Numbered from the stretch's first letter, positions 6,088-16,100 are shown. The stretch is 31,119 nt of DNA from Clostridiales bacterium (GCA_017537905.1 JAFYJX010000037.1:1-31119); one strand, 5' to 3'. Translations and numbers: made by a program. Notes: generated by a model from the letters alone, not told the origin.

Positions 6088-7527
6088 TTATACTTTCAGC
6101 TCAACTTCACTTACATCAAGGTCATCCTTGTGCGCTGCGATCAACGGTCTGACACACTCTGTTAAGAATGCGTCAACCTGCTCGGGACATCGGCCTATGT
6201 AAAGCTTGGGATCTCTGAGCTTAATGAGCTCGTCCATTGTCATGCCGAACTTAGGGTCAGCTGCAATCCTCTCGAGAAGATCGTTGGGCTTACCTTCATT
6301 CTTAACGACAGAACCGGCCTGCATTGAGAGCTGGCGGATCTCCTCGTGGAGTTCCTGACGGTTTCCGCCCTTCTTTGTAGCCTCCATCATGATGTTCTCT
6401 GTCATCATGAACGGAAGCTCGTCCAAAATGTGCTTTTCGATCATCTTGGGATAAACAACAAGACCGGAAACAACGTTTGTGTAAATGCCGAGGATAGCGT
6501 CAACAGCAAGGAAAGCCTCAGGTACTGAGATTCTCTTGTTTGCAGAGTCATCCAGTGTTCTCTCGAACCACTGCTCTGAAGAAGTCATGGCAGGATTGAG
6601 AACGTCAGCAATTACATATCTGGAAAGTGATGCGATTCTCTCGGATCTCATCGGGTTCCTCTTATATGCCATAGCGGAAGATCCGATCTGGTTCTTCTCG
6701 AAAGGCTCTTCGATCTCCTTTAAATGCTGTAAAAGTCTGATATCGTTGGAGAACTTGTGAGCGCTCTGTGCGATTGCAGCAAGAGCGGACAGAACAGTGT
6801 AATCGATCTTTCTGGAATATGTCTGGCCGGATACGTAGTAAGACTGCTCGAATCCCATCTTCTGGCAGATCTTCTTGTCGAGCTCTACGCACTTATCGTG
6901 GTCGCCGTCGAAAAGATCGTAGAATGAAGCCTGTGTGCCTGTTGTACCCTTGCATCCGAGGAGCTTCAAAGACTTGATGGCATTCTCTACTGTCTCAAGG
7001 TCGAAAACCAGGTCCTGAAGCCAGAGAGTTGCTCTCTTACCTACGGTTACGAGCTGTGCGGGCTGGAAATGAGTAAAGCCCAGAGTAGGCATAGCCTTAT
7101 ATTCGTCAGCAAAATCAGCGAGCTTAGCGATAACGACTACAAGTCTCTTCTTAATGAGCTCTAAAGCTTCTCTCATTATGATGATGTCTGTATTGTCACC
7201 GACATAGCATGAAGTAGCACCGAGGTGGATGATCGCGTCAGCACCGGAACCCTTGACCTGCTTGCCGTAAGAATGGACATGAGCCATTACGTCGTGGCGG
7301 CGGATCTTCTCCTCTGCTGCGGCATCCTCATAATCGATATCATCCTTGTGAGCTATGAGATCAGCGATCTGCTCGTCAGTGATATTAAGGCCTAATTCCT
7401 TCTCAGCCTCAGCTAATGCGATCCAAAGAAGTCTCCATGTTTTAAACTTCTTATCAGGAGAAAAGATATACTGCATCTCGCGGCTGGCATAGCGGGAGTT
7501 AAGCGGGCTCTCGTATGTGTCTTTCAT
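6088..7527 (-). CDS. purB: Adenylosuccinate lyase
   Basis: A 479-residue fumarase/aspartase-superfamily lyase. It acts twice in purine synthesis: SAICAR to AICAR plus fumarate, and adenylosuccinate to AMP plus fumarate. The superfamily signature is GSSAMAYKRNPMRSERI (mobile catalytic loop with its Ser pair and Lys). A conserved His/Thr region reads HLGATSCYVGDNTD, and the TLGFTHFQPAQ segment is the second conserved region. It is longer than the ~430-residue Bacillus enzyme and closer to the ~480-residue form found in many Clostridia and animals. It starts 2 nt after the aminotransferase gene stop, so they share a transcript, and it ends in an intrinsic terminator. Confidence 0.96.
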   Translation of the reverse strand: MKDTYESPLNSRYASREMQYIFSPDKKFKTWRLLWIALAEAEKELGLNITDEQIADLIAHKDDIDYEDAAAEEKIRRHDVMAHVHSYGKQVKGSGADAIIHLGATSCYVGDNTDIIIMREALELIKKRLVVVIAKLADFADEYKAMPTLGFTHFQPAQLVTVGKRATLWLQDLVFDLETVENAIKSLKLLGCKGTTGTQASFYDLFDGDHDKCVELDKKICQKMGFEQSYYVSGQTYSRKIDYTVLSALAAIAQSAHKFSNDIRLLQHLKEIEEPFEKNQIGSSAMAYKRNPMRSERIASLSRYVIADVLNPAMTSSEQWFERTLDDSANKRISVPEAFLAVDAILGIYTNVVSGLVVYPKMIEKHILDELPFMMTENIMMEATKKGGNRQELHEEIRQLSMQAGSVVKNEGKPNDLLERIAADPKFGMTMDELIKLRDPKLYIGRCPEQVDAFLTECVRPLIAAHKDDLDVSEVELKV

Positions 7528-7529
7528 TA

Positions 7530-8819
7530 TTAAAGATCCTCCAACAATTTATCCACTGCTGTGATTTTAGCACAGATCGTGAGGATTCTGACGGCCTTCT
7601 CGATATCTTCTATTCCGGGGAATGAAGGAGCAAGTCTGATATTTGAATCAGAAGGGTCCTTGCCGTAAGGATAGCTTGCGCCTGCAGGAGTAAGTGCTAC
7701 GCCTGCTTCTTTGCACATGGATACGATCTTAGTTGCAGTTCCGGGCATTGCATAGAAGCTTACAAAATAACCTCCCTTGGGGTTTGTCCAGTGCCAGAGA
7801 TCTCCATTGCCGCCGAGTTCTTCATTAAGAACCTTCTGGCAAGCTTCGAACTTCGGACGGAGTATTGCTGCGTGCTTCATCATGTGAGCATAAACAGCCT
7901 CGCTGTCCGGAAGGAACCTCGCGTGAGCTAACTGGTTTACTTTATTAGTGCAGATAGCCTGGGCATTAAGGAACTTCTTTGCCCAAGTCATGTTGTCCTT
8001 ATTTGCTGCGAAGCATGAGATTCCGCCGCCTGCAAATGTGATCTTCGAGGATGAAGCGAACTCATATACCCTGTTTGCGTGGCCATAGCTCTCGCAAAGA
8101 GAAAGCATATCAGGGAGCTTGCCCCATGTGTTTCTGTCCTCATAGAGGTGGTGGCAGACATAAGCATTGTCCCAGAAGATCCTGAAATCAGGTGCTGCTG
8201 TCTCCATTTTCGCGAGTCTCTCGCAAACCTCTGCAGAATAAACTACTCCGTCAGGATTGCTGTAGCAGGGAACGCACCAGATACCCTTAACGTTCTCATC
8301 CTTAACGAGGTCTTCAACAACGTCCATGTCAGGACCATTCTCTGTCATGGGAACTGCGATGAGCTCAAAGCCCATTGTCTCAGTAACTCTGAAGTGTCTG
8401 TCGTAACCGGGAGCAGGGCAAAGCCACTTTCTGCCTTCGACCTGTGACCAGGGCTTGGGTGAATCGACTTCACCGAAGACCATCGAACGCATGAGCGCAT
8501 CGTACATCTGGTTCAGAGATGAGGAGTTGCCCATAAAAAGATTATCCTTGTCAGTTCCCAGAAGCTCTGCGAATACAGCTCTGATCTCCTCGATACCGGG
8601 AGCGATACCGTAGTTTCTCGTGTCTTCGTTCTTAGCGGTCTTAAAGCCGTCCTTAAGTGTGTCGTATATGTCGTTGGAAAGATCCAGCTGAACCGGAGAA
8701 GGCTTTCCGCGGGTCATGTCGAGCGTAAGATTAAGTGCCTTGCACTTCTCATAGCGTTCGTTCAGCTCTTCCCTGACTTTGAGGAGCTCTTCTTTTGTCA
8801 TCTCGCGGTAACCCTTCAT
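7530..8819 (-). CDS. PLP-dependent aspartate aminotransferase, subgroup Ic type
   Basis: A 429-residue fold-type I aminotransferase. The N-terminal TLDMTRGKPSPVQLDLS and the PLP-lysine region SSSKITFAGGGISCF place it in the group of aspartate aminotransferases related to the Corynebacterium AspT enzyme (Pfam Aminotran_MocR). Members transfer the amino group between aspartate and 2-oxoglutarate. Other PLP contacts are visible in NSSSLNQMYDAL, CYSNPDGVVYS and FWDNAYVCHHLY. Aspartate is the amino donor PurB's pathway consumes (via PurC and PurA), so co-transcription with purB makes sense. GGAAGG precedes the ATG by about 9 nt; MTKEELL at residue 7 is an alternative start. It overlaps nothing upstream and has its own promoter. 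Confidence 0.85.
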   Translation of the reverse strand: MKGYREMTKEELLKVREELNERYEKCKALNLTLDMTRGKPSPVQLDLSNDIYDTLKDGFKTAKNEDTRNYGIAPGIEEIRAVFAELLGTDKDNLFMGNSSSLNQMYDALMRSMVFGEVDSPKPWSQVEGRKWLCPAPGYDRHFRVTETMGFELIAVPMTENGPDMDVVEDLVKDENVKGIWCVPCYSNPDGVVYSAEVCERLAKMETAAPDFRIFWDNAYVCHHLYEDRNTWGKLPDMLSLCESYGHANRVYEFASSSKITFAGGGISCFAANKDNMTWAKKFLNAQAICTNKVNQLAHARFLPDSEAVYAHMMKHAAILRPKFEACQKVLNEELGGNGDLWHWTNPKGGYFVSFYAMPGTATKIVSMCKEAGVALTPAGASYPYGKDPSDSNIRLAPSFPGIEDIEKAVRILTICAKITAVDKLLEDL

Positions 8820-8901
8820 GATAAGCCAACCTTCCTAAAATGAAATTTTGAAATTTAAATCTTGCATTTTTGACAGAGTTTCCCCCTCAAAAACCTCAAC
8901 A

Positions 8902-8929
8902 ATTATAGTCTATTAACTTAGTAAAGCAA
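8902..8929 (-). promoter_or_regulatory. Promoter of the aminotransferase-purB operon
   Basis: Minus-strand -10 TATAAT (8907-8902, perfect) and -35 TTGCTT (8929-8924) with a 16-bp spacer, start near 8895, about 75 nt before the CDS. I see no purine riboswitch or PurR-like box in this leader. Confidence 0.65.
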
Positions 8930-8940
8930 TAAATAAAACT

Positions 8941-8979
8941 TGCCAAAATGGCATTTCTTCTTCTCAAAAATGCATTTTT
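8941..8979. other. Two short palindromes between yraN-like gene and the operon promoter
   Basis: TGCCAAAATGGCA at 8941-8953 is a 5-bp stem with a 3-nt loop; on the minus strand it is followed by AGTTTTATTT and could be a weak terminator for the YraN-family gene. AAAAATGCATTTTT at 8966-8979 is a perfect 14-bp palindrome. They sit just upstream of the -35 box at 8924-8929, where a regulator could also bind. Confidence 0.35.
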
Positions 8980-9002
8980 CGGTAAATTCGGCACTTTGCA
9001 CA

Positions 9003-9377
9003 TCAAAAGGGCACAAAATCGACCCGCAGTATATTACCTTGCTTATCGTGGGTTACCATTGCCACTTCGAAAATGATGTTCCTGTCATAAAGATTGTTTT
9101 CCATCACGTAATAATCCGCTGTCTTCATGACTTTCCGCCTTTTAGAGGCCGTTACCGACTCCGCTGAATCCGGGTAAGTCCCTCTGTTCTGCCTGGTCCT
9201 GACCTCAAGGATATGGATGTCCCCGCCCTTTTCCGCGATTATGTCTATCTCCCCTACGTTATGAACCGTGTAGTTTCTGGAAATTATGGTAAATCCCTTC
9301 TCCTCAAGGAGTTTTACAGCGGAATCTTCGCCTTTATCACCAACAAAGCGCTTAAATGTTAGATTTCTTTCCTTCAT
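9003..9377 (-). CDS. YraN family (UPF0102) putative nuclease-fold protein
   Basis: A 124-residue protein of the YraN/UPF0102 family, which has a restriction-endonuclease-like (Holliday-junction-resolvase-like) fold. The core motif is visible: G14-E-D near GDKGEDSAVKLLEEKG, then GEIDIIAEKGGDIHILEVRTR, where the family usually shows an E-x-D-x-(V/I) plus (V/F)-V-E-V-K pattern; here the final K is R. ATG follows GGTGG closely. It is a single gene, divergent from the GGDEF-EAL gene. Biochemical function in the family is not firmly known. Confidence 0.85.
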   Translation of the reverse strand: MKERNLTFKRFVGDKGEDSAVKLLEEKGFTIISRNYTVHNVGEIDIIAEKGGDIHILEVRTRQNRGTYPDSAESVTASKRRKVMKTADYYVMENNLYDRNIIFEVAMVTHDKQGNILRVDFVPF

Positions 9378-9420
9378 ATGCCACCTGTTTATCTTGTTTT
9401 TTTGATAATTTTCATATATG

Positions 9421-9449
9421 TTGTAATGCGTACTTTAGTGCCTTAAAAT
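9421..9449 (+). promoter_or_regulatory. Probable promoter of the GGDEF-EAL gene
   Basis: Plus-strand -35 TTGTAA (9421-9426), 17-bp spacer, -10 TAAAAT (9444-9449). Expected start near 9456; the ribosome-binding site AAGGGAAG and ATG at 9477 follow. Confidence 0.55.
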
Positions 9450-9476
9450 TGTCTTATTACAATCAAAGGGAAGATT

Positions 9477-11201
9477 ATGATTGCCGGAACACCTGACATA
9501 AAGGTTTTCTTTGATGCTCTCGGTGAATGCACCGAAGGTCTGTTCAGCAACGACTTCAAGAAGTTTGCCGAATATCTTTCGATCGGTAAGATCGAAGATA
9601 CGCAGATAATCAGCGGCAGGCCCGTATCCAAAAATGTAGACTATCTTTCAGACAACATCGGACAGGAATTTTTCGAGGTTACGCTGGGCAGCAGCGATTC
9701 CGTCACATCCATAATCAGATTCACATATAAGCAGTTCCCTCCCCAGAAGACTGTCGAGCAGGAAGAATTCATGAAGATATTCAGAGCTGCCGTCTCGCAC
9801 AAGATCGTAGTCGACCGCTTAAGCCGTCAGTATTCATTCCTCTACAACAACGACATAGAATTCGGAATGCACAATCCGAACTATCTGTTCAACAAATTTG
9901 ACGAGATGTTCGCATCAGGCGTCGCAACAAAATATTCCGTAGCCTTCATTAACATCAAGCACGTCAACCAGCTCAACAGATACTTCGGTTCTGATATTGC
10001 AGGTTCGGCTATCAAGCTTTTCGGAGCTAAGCTGAACAACTTCCCTGACGAGAGCAAAGGCGAATTCGCAGTCCATTTAGGCGGCGACAACTTTGTCGTA
10101 GTATTAATGACTTCGCGCCTGACCGAACTCGAAGAATTCATTTCCTCAGTCCCCGTCACCCTGACATATGGCGGCGACAAGTTCGAGCACATCTTCAGCT
10201 GCAGAGCCGGCATCACGACCATCCGCCCCAGCCACCGTTTCGGCAACCATGTAATGGGCGAATGCTCACAGGCCTACAGCTATTCGAAAAAGAACAACCT
10301 CGATATCGTCTACTACTCCGAAGAGATCAATGAAAAGAACCACAACAACACAGAGACTCTGAGCAGAGCATTAAACGAGCACAAGTTCCTTATCTACTAT
10401 CAGCCTGTTATCAGTCTCGAAGATAAGCCGAAGCTGCACGCTGCCGAAGCTCTCGCAAGGTGGCCTCTGGACGGCAGGATCATAGCGCCCCAGGAATTCA
10501 TCACGCTCGCCACCGACTCCGGTATCGTTACGAAGATCGATTTCTACGTTCTCGAGAACGTCTGCAAGAACATCAAGTCCTGGCAGGAACAGGGTCTTTC
10601 CATCGTTCCTATCTCGATCAACTTCTCCGGCCGTCACCTTTTCAACTCTTCCATCGCATCAGACATCCTCGAAGTTATCGACAAATACGGCGTTGACCAC
10701 AAACTCATCGGAATCGAGTTTTCAGAACCCGACTTCACACAGAGAATGCCTATCCTCAAAGACGTCAGCCACGCACTCAGCGAAGCCGGCATCCTTGTTA
10801 CTCTCGATAAATTCAGTACCGGCCAGTCCACTCTCACCCTGCTCCACGACATGGATGCGAGTTACGTTAAGATCGGCGCTGACAGATTTGACCCTGACGA
10901 CACGAAGGGCCGTATCATTACGAACAACATGATCAACCTCGCAAACATCTTAGGCTACAAGGTAATCTGCGAAGGCGTAGAGTCACAGAAGCAGGTCGAA
11001 GATCTCAAAATGTGCGGCTGCAACCTCTTCCAGTCTTTCTTCTATGACAAGCCTTTGTCCGAGAGATTCTTCGTCAACAGACTCCAGAACCCCTCATATG
11101 AGCTCGAGGCTGTAATGAGCACACCGGTCGCAGCAGTCCCTGCAGCGGATACCGTTGGAAGCAGTTCTGCCCCTTCAGCAGCTCCGGAAGCTACTATATA
11201 A
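9477..11201 (+). CDS. Degenerate GGDEF-EAL domain protein (likely c-di-GMP effector)
   Basis: A 574-residue soluble protein. An N-terminal ~120-residue region I do not recognise is followed by a GGDEF-like domain (about 125-285) and an EAL domain (about 295-535). The Ala/Ser/Pro-rich tail (about 545-574) looks disordered. The active site of the cyclase domain reads GGDNF (202-206) instead of GGDEF. In the EAL domain E324 (EALAR), N382, E414, D444, K465, E499 and Q519 are present, but DDFGTG is replaced by D-K-F-S-T-G (second Asp is K445) and IKID by VKIG. Loss of the second metal-site Asp predicts weak or absent phosphodiesterase activity, so it more likely binds c-di-GMP as a sensor. No membrane segment is visible. 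It has its own promoter. Confidence 0.85.
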   Translation: MIAGTPDIKVFFDALGECTEGLFSNDFKKFAEYLSIGKIEDTQIISGRPVSKNVDYLSDNIGQEFFEVTLGSSDSVTSIIRFTYKQFPPQKTVEQEEFMKIFRAAVSHKIVVDRLSRQYSFLYNNDIEFGMHNPNYLFNKFDEMFASGVATKYSVAFINIKHVNQLNRYFGSDIAGSAIKLFGAKLNNFPDESKGEFAVHLGGDNFVVVLMTSRLTELEEFISSVPVTLTYGGDKFEHIFSCRAGITTIRPSHRFGNHVMGECSQAYSYSKKNNLDIVYYSEEINEKNHNNTETLSRALNEHKFLIYYQPVISLEDKPKLHAAEALARWPLDGRIIAPQEFITLATDSGIVTKIDFYVLENVCKNIKSWQEQGLSIVPISINFSGRHLFNSSIASDILEVIDKYGVDHKLIGIEFSEPDFTQRMPILKDVSHALSEAGILVTLDKFSTGQSTLTLLHDMDASYVKIGADRFDPDDTKGRIITNNMINLANILGYKVICEGVESQKQVEDLKMCGCNLFQSFFYDKPLSERFFVNRLQNPSYELEAVMSTPVAAVPAADTVGSSSAPSAAPEATI

Positions 11202-11251
11202 ACTCTCATTTTCAATTTGTTGTTGCTGCTCTCACGATATGCACTTATTTG

Positions 11252-11260
11252 TGCTATATT
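11252..11260 (+). promoter_or_regulatory. Extended -10 promoter element before the class I aminotransferase
   Basis: TGC-TATATT (11252-11260) is an extended -10 on the plus strand, 33 nt before the ATG at 11293. No convincing -35 box is visible at 16-18 bp. An AAGAGG ribosome-binding site follows at 11280-11285. Confidence 0.35.
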
Positions 11261-11292
11261 ATTGCTAATTTTCATTAATAAGAGGTATTACT

Positions 11293-12483
11293 ATGATTTC
11301 CAAGAAAATGGCTGAAGCTCTTAAGGGCGGTTCAGAGATCCGTAAGATGTTTGAAGAAGGCGGCAGGCTTAAGGCTATCTACGGTGCTGACAATGTATAC
11401 GATTTCTCGATCGGCAACCCCGACTTAGAGCCTCCGAAGGAAGTTTTCGATGCTCTTAAGGATCTTGCCAACAATCCGACACCCGGCATGCACGGATATA
11501 TGCCTAACGCAGGATATCCTTCCACACGCCAGATCGTAGCCGAGAAGCGCGGCAAGGAAGCCGGAATGGAGATCGGACCTGAGGCTGTATGCATGACAGT
11601 CGGAGCAGCTTCCGCTATGAACGATGTTCTGCACTCTATCCTTGACGCTGATGACGAAGTAATCCTTCTCGCGCCTTATTTCATGGAATACAACGGCTAT
11701 GTTGCCAACCACAACGGCAAGGTCGTCATCGTACAGACAGACGATACATTCATGCCTGTAATCGCAGATATCGAAAAGGCTATCACTTCCAAGACAAAGG
11801 CAATCATCGTTAACTCACCTAATAACCCGTCCGGTGTTGTATATCCCGCTGAGCTTCTTACAGCGCTCAACGACATGCTCAAAAAGCAGGACCACACGAT
11901 CTATGTGATCAGCGACGAGCCTTATATTGACTTGGCTTACGACGGAGCTGAGGTCCCCTGCGCGCTTAAGTATATAGACAATCTCATCATCTGCTTCTCA
12001 TGGAGTAAGTCTTTGTCACTTCCGGGCGAGAGAATCGGCTATACGCTCGTTTCTCCTAAGTGCGCTGATTTCGCAGAGCTTACAGGTGCCATCGTTCTTT
12101 CTAACAGAACATTGGGAAGCGTTAATGCTCCTGCTATCTGGCAGAAGGTTATCGAGAAGTCCATTTATGCGAAGGTCGATGTTGCTAACTACGAGAACAG
12201 AAGAAACCTTCTTTACTCCAATATCGTTGACGCTGGATTTGATGCAGTTAAGCCCAACGGCGCTCTCTACATCTTCATGAATACTCCTAAGGGACTTACT
12301 GATGAAGAGTTCGCCAAGATCTGCGCTAAGCAGAATCTCCTTCTCGTTAAGGGTTCGAGCTTCGCACGTCCCGGTTACTGCCGTCTCGCATTCTGCGTAT
12401 CCGAGACATCTATCAGGAATTCCAGAAAGGCATTCTTCGCAGTTGCCGAAGAACTGGGATTAAGCCACAGAGCAGAGCTCTAA
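11293..12483 (+). CDS. Class I/II pyridoxal-phosphate aminotransferase (AspB-like)
   Basis: A 396-residue fold-type I aminotransferase. The N-terminal FSIGNPDLEPP, the PLP-phosphate region TVGAASAMNDVLH, the NSPNNPSGVVY motif, the DEPYIDLAY Asp that pairs with the pyridine nitrogen, the Schiff-base lysine in SWSKSLSLPGERIGY and the substrate-carboxylate Arg in FARPGYCRLAFC are all present. Such enzymes most often act on aspartate, but aromatic or alanine specificity cannot be excluded. It is monocistronic, about 90 nt after the GGDEF-EAL gene, and its stop overlaps the stop of the convergent sortase gene with no hairpin between. It is not closely similar to the aminotransferase at 7530-8819, so the window carries two different types. 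Confidence 0.9.
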   Translation: MISKKMAEALKGGSEIRKMFEEGGRLKAIYGADNVYDFSIGNPDLEPPKEVFDALKDLANNPTPGMHGYMPNAGYPSTRQIVAEKRGKEAGMEIGPEAVCMTVGAASAMNDVLHSILDADDEVILLAPYFMEYNGYVANHNGKVVIVQTDDTFMPVIADIEKAITSKTKAIIVNSPNNPSGVVYPAELLTALNDMLKKQDHTIYVISDEPYIDLAYDGAEVPCALKYIDNLIICFSWSKSLSLPGERIGYTLVSPKCADFAELTGAIVLSNRTLGSVNAPAIWQKVIEKSIYAKVDVANYENRRNLLYSNIVDAGFDAVKPNGALYIFMNTPKGLTDEEFAKICAKQNLLLVKGSSFARPGYCRLAFCVSETSIRNSRKAFFAVAEELGLSHRAEL

Positions 12484-13166
12484 TCCGAAGGAATAAGTGT
12501 AACGATAAAGCGCCAGCTGTTACCTTTTTCCCTGGCACAGGTCACCAGAGTGATCATTATCGGATAATCGCTTGAGGTGCCGACATAGTTTTGAAGATCA
12601 TAGGGTGAACAGTAATAAGTACCGTTCACCCTATAATTATGCATAAAGCCATCGGGTGTGGTTATCGTGACGGCATCGTCTTTCTTTATCTTCGTAAGCT
12701 TGTCAAATATCGTGTGAGTGATCGTATTTCTGTGTCCGACTATTACCGCGTTTCCTTCTGTCTCCAGGCGGGCGGTATTCTTCATCAGTATTACGCCATA
12801 CCTCATGGCCAAAGAGGTATTCTCTTCCCATATCGGTTCTTCTATACCTAACGAAGGTATCTCTATAGTTCCTGCCAGATGCAGGGACGCACAAGCCTTG
12901 TCATTACCTGTACAATAGCCTGTGATCCCGATCCAGCTGTCCAGGATATCAGTATCCTGTTCGCCTTCTTCGCCTTCAATGGAAAGATAATCGCCGGAAG
13001 GAACTTCGAAGACCACTTCTCCTGTATCCTTCTTTTCCAGTATCTCTTCTTTTACAGACTCTCTGACATATGATTTCGCATATTCTTTTAAGCCGGCCAG
13101 AAGGCCCGTCAGGGATGCAAGCGTTATAGCTGTTATCAGAATTACTTTGCGGAACTTATTTACCAT
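12480..13166 (-). CDS. Sortase (dedicated to the adjacent surface protein)
   Basis: A 228-residue membrane-anchored transpeptidase with one N-terminal transmembrane segment (about 8-26) and no C-terminal one. The catalytic triad is visible as H145 (in VGHRN), C210 (in TLVTC) and R219 (in NSWRF). Sortases cleave a sorting motif between Thr/Ser and Gly and join the protein to the peptidoglycan cross-bridge. Three extra cysteines (C85, C92, C186) occur in the exposed domain. It overlaps the end of the LPISG surface-protein gene by 7 nt, so the two are translationally coupled and this protein is the obvious substrate. Class (B, C or D) cannot be settled by eye. Confidence 0.9.
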   Translation of the reverse strand: MVNKFRKVILITAITLASLTGLLAGLKEYAKSYVRESVKEEILEKKDTGEVVFEVPSGDYLSIEGEEGEQDTDILDSWIGITGYCTGNDKACASLHLAGTIEIPSLGIEEPIWEENTSLAMRYGVILMKNTARLETEGNAVIVGHRNTITHTIFDKLTKIKKDDAVTITTPDGFMHNYRVNGTYYCSPYDLQNYVGTSSDYPIMITLVTCAREKGNSWRFIVTLIPSD

Positions 13167-16100
13167 CTTCTTGTCCTTTTGATCCTTTTTCTTTTTACTT
13201 CAACAGAAATAACTGCAACACCTGCGCCGATCGAAATGAAGAAGATCACAAAACCCCAGACGGATTCACTATTTAATAACTCTCCTGATATCGGAAGATC
13301 GGTAACAGCTAAGCTCTGGTCTTTGTTATTGAGATCTTCATGGGAAAGAACTCTTATATCTTCATTTTGGATACCTGAAGCGATCTCTTCATCGGTCGAC
13401 ATGTCATAGATATTCTCGATAACTACAACAGTATCTCCGCTCTCCAAACCGGATGATTTGAACTTAATGGTTACATCAACAACGCCGGAAGGCTGCTCCG
13501 GCTCAAACTGCTGCAGCGATACGACTTCGTTGCCTTTGTTCGTGACCTTAGTACCGTCAGTCAGTTTAAGTGTCGCCTTCGCATAGTATTTGCGTCCTAC
13601 TTCCAAATCGGAATAACTTACATGGTCAACGATCGTAACGGTGGAGTTCCTGAGGAATGACTTATCTCCCTTAACAGTTGTTGCAACAGTCTTGCATGAC
13701 GGTCTTCGAAGTGTCTGGCCTACATCATTGATGTCTTCATGTTTTGCTATTGGCTTGTCGCTGCCTTCGATATTCAAGACTTCAAATACAACGAGGTCAA
13801 CCTGATCTGTCGGCACCTTAACCTCTTCGAAGCTGACGGTCACAAAGCCTTCAGATGAATCCGGAACAAACGTGACTTCTTTGGTATATGTTTTTCCTTC
13901 AGAATCAACATAGGGCTGTCCTGTAAGCTTATCCATCAGGGTTCCGGTGACGACAAAGCTGTCACCCGGATTAAGCCCTTCGAAGCTGACTTTATCGTTG
14001 ATACCTACGATCTCTGCGAGCGTTAGAACTCCCGTGTTAGTTTTGCTGTCTGTTGCAGTGGTCGATATCTTCGGCTCCACGGTTACGGTCTGCTCAGTGT
14101 CATCAAGATCGACATGCTCTGCTATCGGGATTCCCCTGAAATACAGTTTCTCCACGCACACGATAGCAAGAGTACTTGCTCCCTGTTCGAATGCCAGTTC
14201 ATAAAGATAACTGCTGTCGACCTTAAACTTAACATACACATCACCTGTCACAACTTCCCTGCCCTGAGGATCTTTGCTTATTGTTCCTAACGAACTGTCT
14301 GCTTTGAATGTGACGTCTGTTATATAGTCCTTTCCGTCTTTATCCTTCAGGACTTCACCCGACATCCGGTCAACCAGGCTTCCTGAGATCTTGTATTCAT
14401 AGCCTGCCGTAAGGTTTTCGAAATGCACTTTATCTTTAAGATCAATGTTCTTACCGCAGGAGACAATATGCGAACCGCTTGTATCAGTAAGCGAAGTTGA
14501 TATAACGGGATTGATATCGATCTTGTTGGTAACGCTTACCTCCGTCACCTTGTTATCATCTTCTTCAGAGATCTTTACTATTCTGGACTTTCCCTCCGAC
14601 CCGTCATCCCAGACAGCTTTATATGCAGGCTCCACTTTCTCATCGATCCGGTACCACCCTGTCGGAAGATTGGAAAAATAGACAGTTCCAAGTGAATCCG
14701 TCTTGCCGCCGGTCAATGCTGAAGTCTGCCATGAAGGCTCGTTCTGCTTTCCGCCGTAGCAGATAGTGAATTCAACATCGCTGACCTTTTTGTCTTCAGA
14801 AGTCTTTGTTACTTTTATCTTTCCTTCGCTTCTGTCGTTGACGACAGTCTCTGCTACTTTTTCAGTACCTATTGTGATCTTCTTGATCCATTTACCATCC
14901 GGACCATTCTCAAAGCCTTCCGGGATCTTATATGTGAACGGAACCGAAGTGCCTGAATACCCCTTATCAGGATATATTTCTGCAAGTACATAATCTCCGG
15001 CTGGAACATCAAAATGTTCAAGGTCACTTCCGCCCGCTGTTTTCCACAATACTTTTCCATTTTCTGCTGACACTCCTTCCGCTAGTTTAATAGTCATGTC
15101 TTTATTCCAAAGCTCGAAAACAAAACCTTCAGGCGTATCATCCTTGTCAGATACATTCTTATCAACGGAAAACTGACCTGACAGCTTGTTGTTCTCGCAT
15201 GTAAAAGAATATGTTTTCTTCGAATCCAAACTTTCTGTTGTGAACTTATACTGATACGTCGTATCGTCGATCTTTGTCCAACCTGAATCGTTGGTATATT
15301 CAAACCCTATCTCATTTCCGTCTACACACTTAAACGCTTCATCCTTTTCGAAAGTCTCGGTCACTACATATTCCGTGCCGTACTTAACCGGAAACGAAGA
15401 AGAAGTCCATTTGCTGCCGTAAGCGTCATACCAGTTCCATGAACCGTCCGAATATTTATATGTGGCAACAAGGTCCTCTCCTTCAGTAACGGTAAATACT
15501 GTTGACGTGATGTCAAAAGACGTAGCCGTGGTCTTCTCGAGAGATATGCTGCTGCCTTCCGTAAAAAGGCCCGCGCCCTTGCTTCTGCCGGCAGTCTGAT
15601 CTGTTGTCTCCATATTTGTTACGAGAATAACGTCCGAACCTGCCGTGTATGCATAATCAGTTTTAACTGTCTGATAGAGTTCTGTTCCGTCACTTTTTGC
15701 AACAGAATATTCGAGCTTTCCCTTAGAGCCGTCGGTTTCTGTAAGCTTTGCGTGGATGGTATATCCGTTCGTATCAGTAAACTTATAGATACCGGGGAGA
15801 TTACCTTCCTGGTCTTTAAGGCTTTGTTTGCTGCCGTCAGGCAGGATCACACCTGTAGGCGAACCCGTCTCCTGGATATAGATGGTATCTTCATAGCTTC
15901 CTGCCTGGCCTGTCACAGGAGTCATGCTGTACTTCTGCTTTGTATAAGTCGAACCGTTCAGGACAAAGTAATCAGTATAGATGCCGTCCTGATCCTCATC
16001 ACGCAGTTCACCGATAAGAACATTTAATTCAGGATCTTTGAAGACCGAGAATATCGCGCCTGTATAGTTGATCCCGGACGGATCACGCTTATCCAGCGTA

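Noticed and set aside
8820..8940. Purine riboswitch or PurR box before the aminotransferase-purB operon
   Set aside because: The leader is short and lacks both the conserved purine-aptamer loops and the paired CGAA-type PurBoxes.
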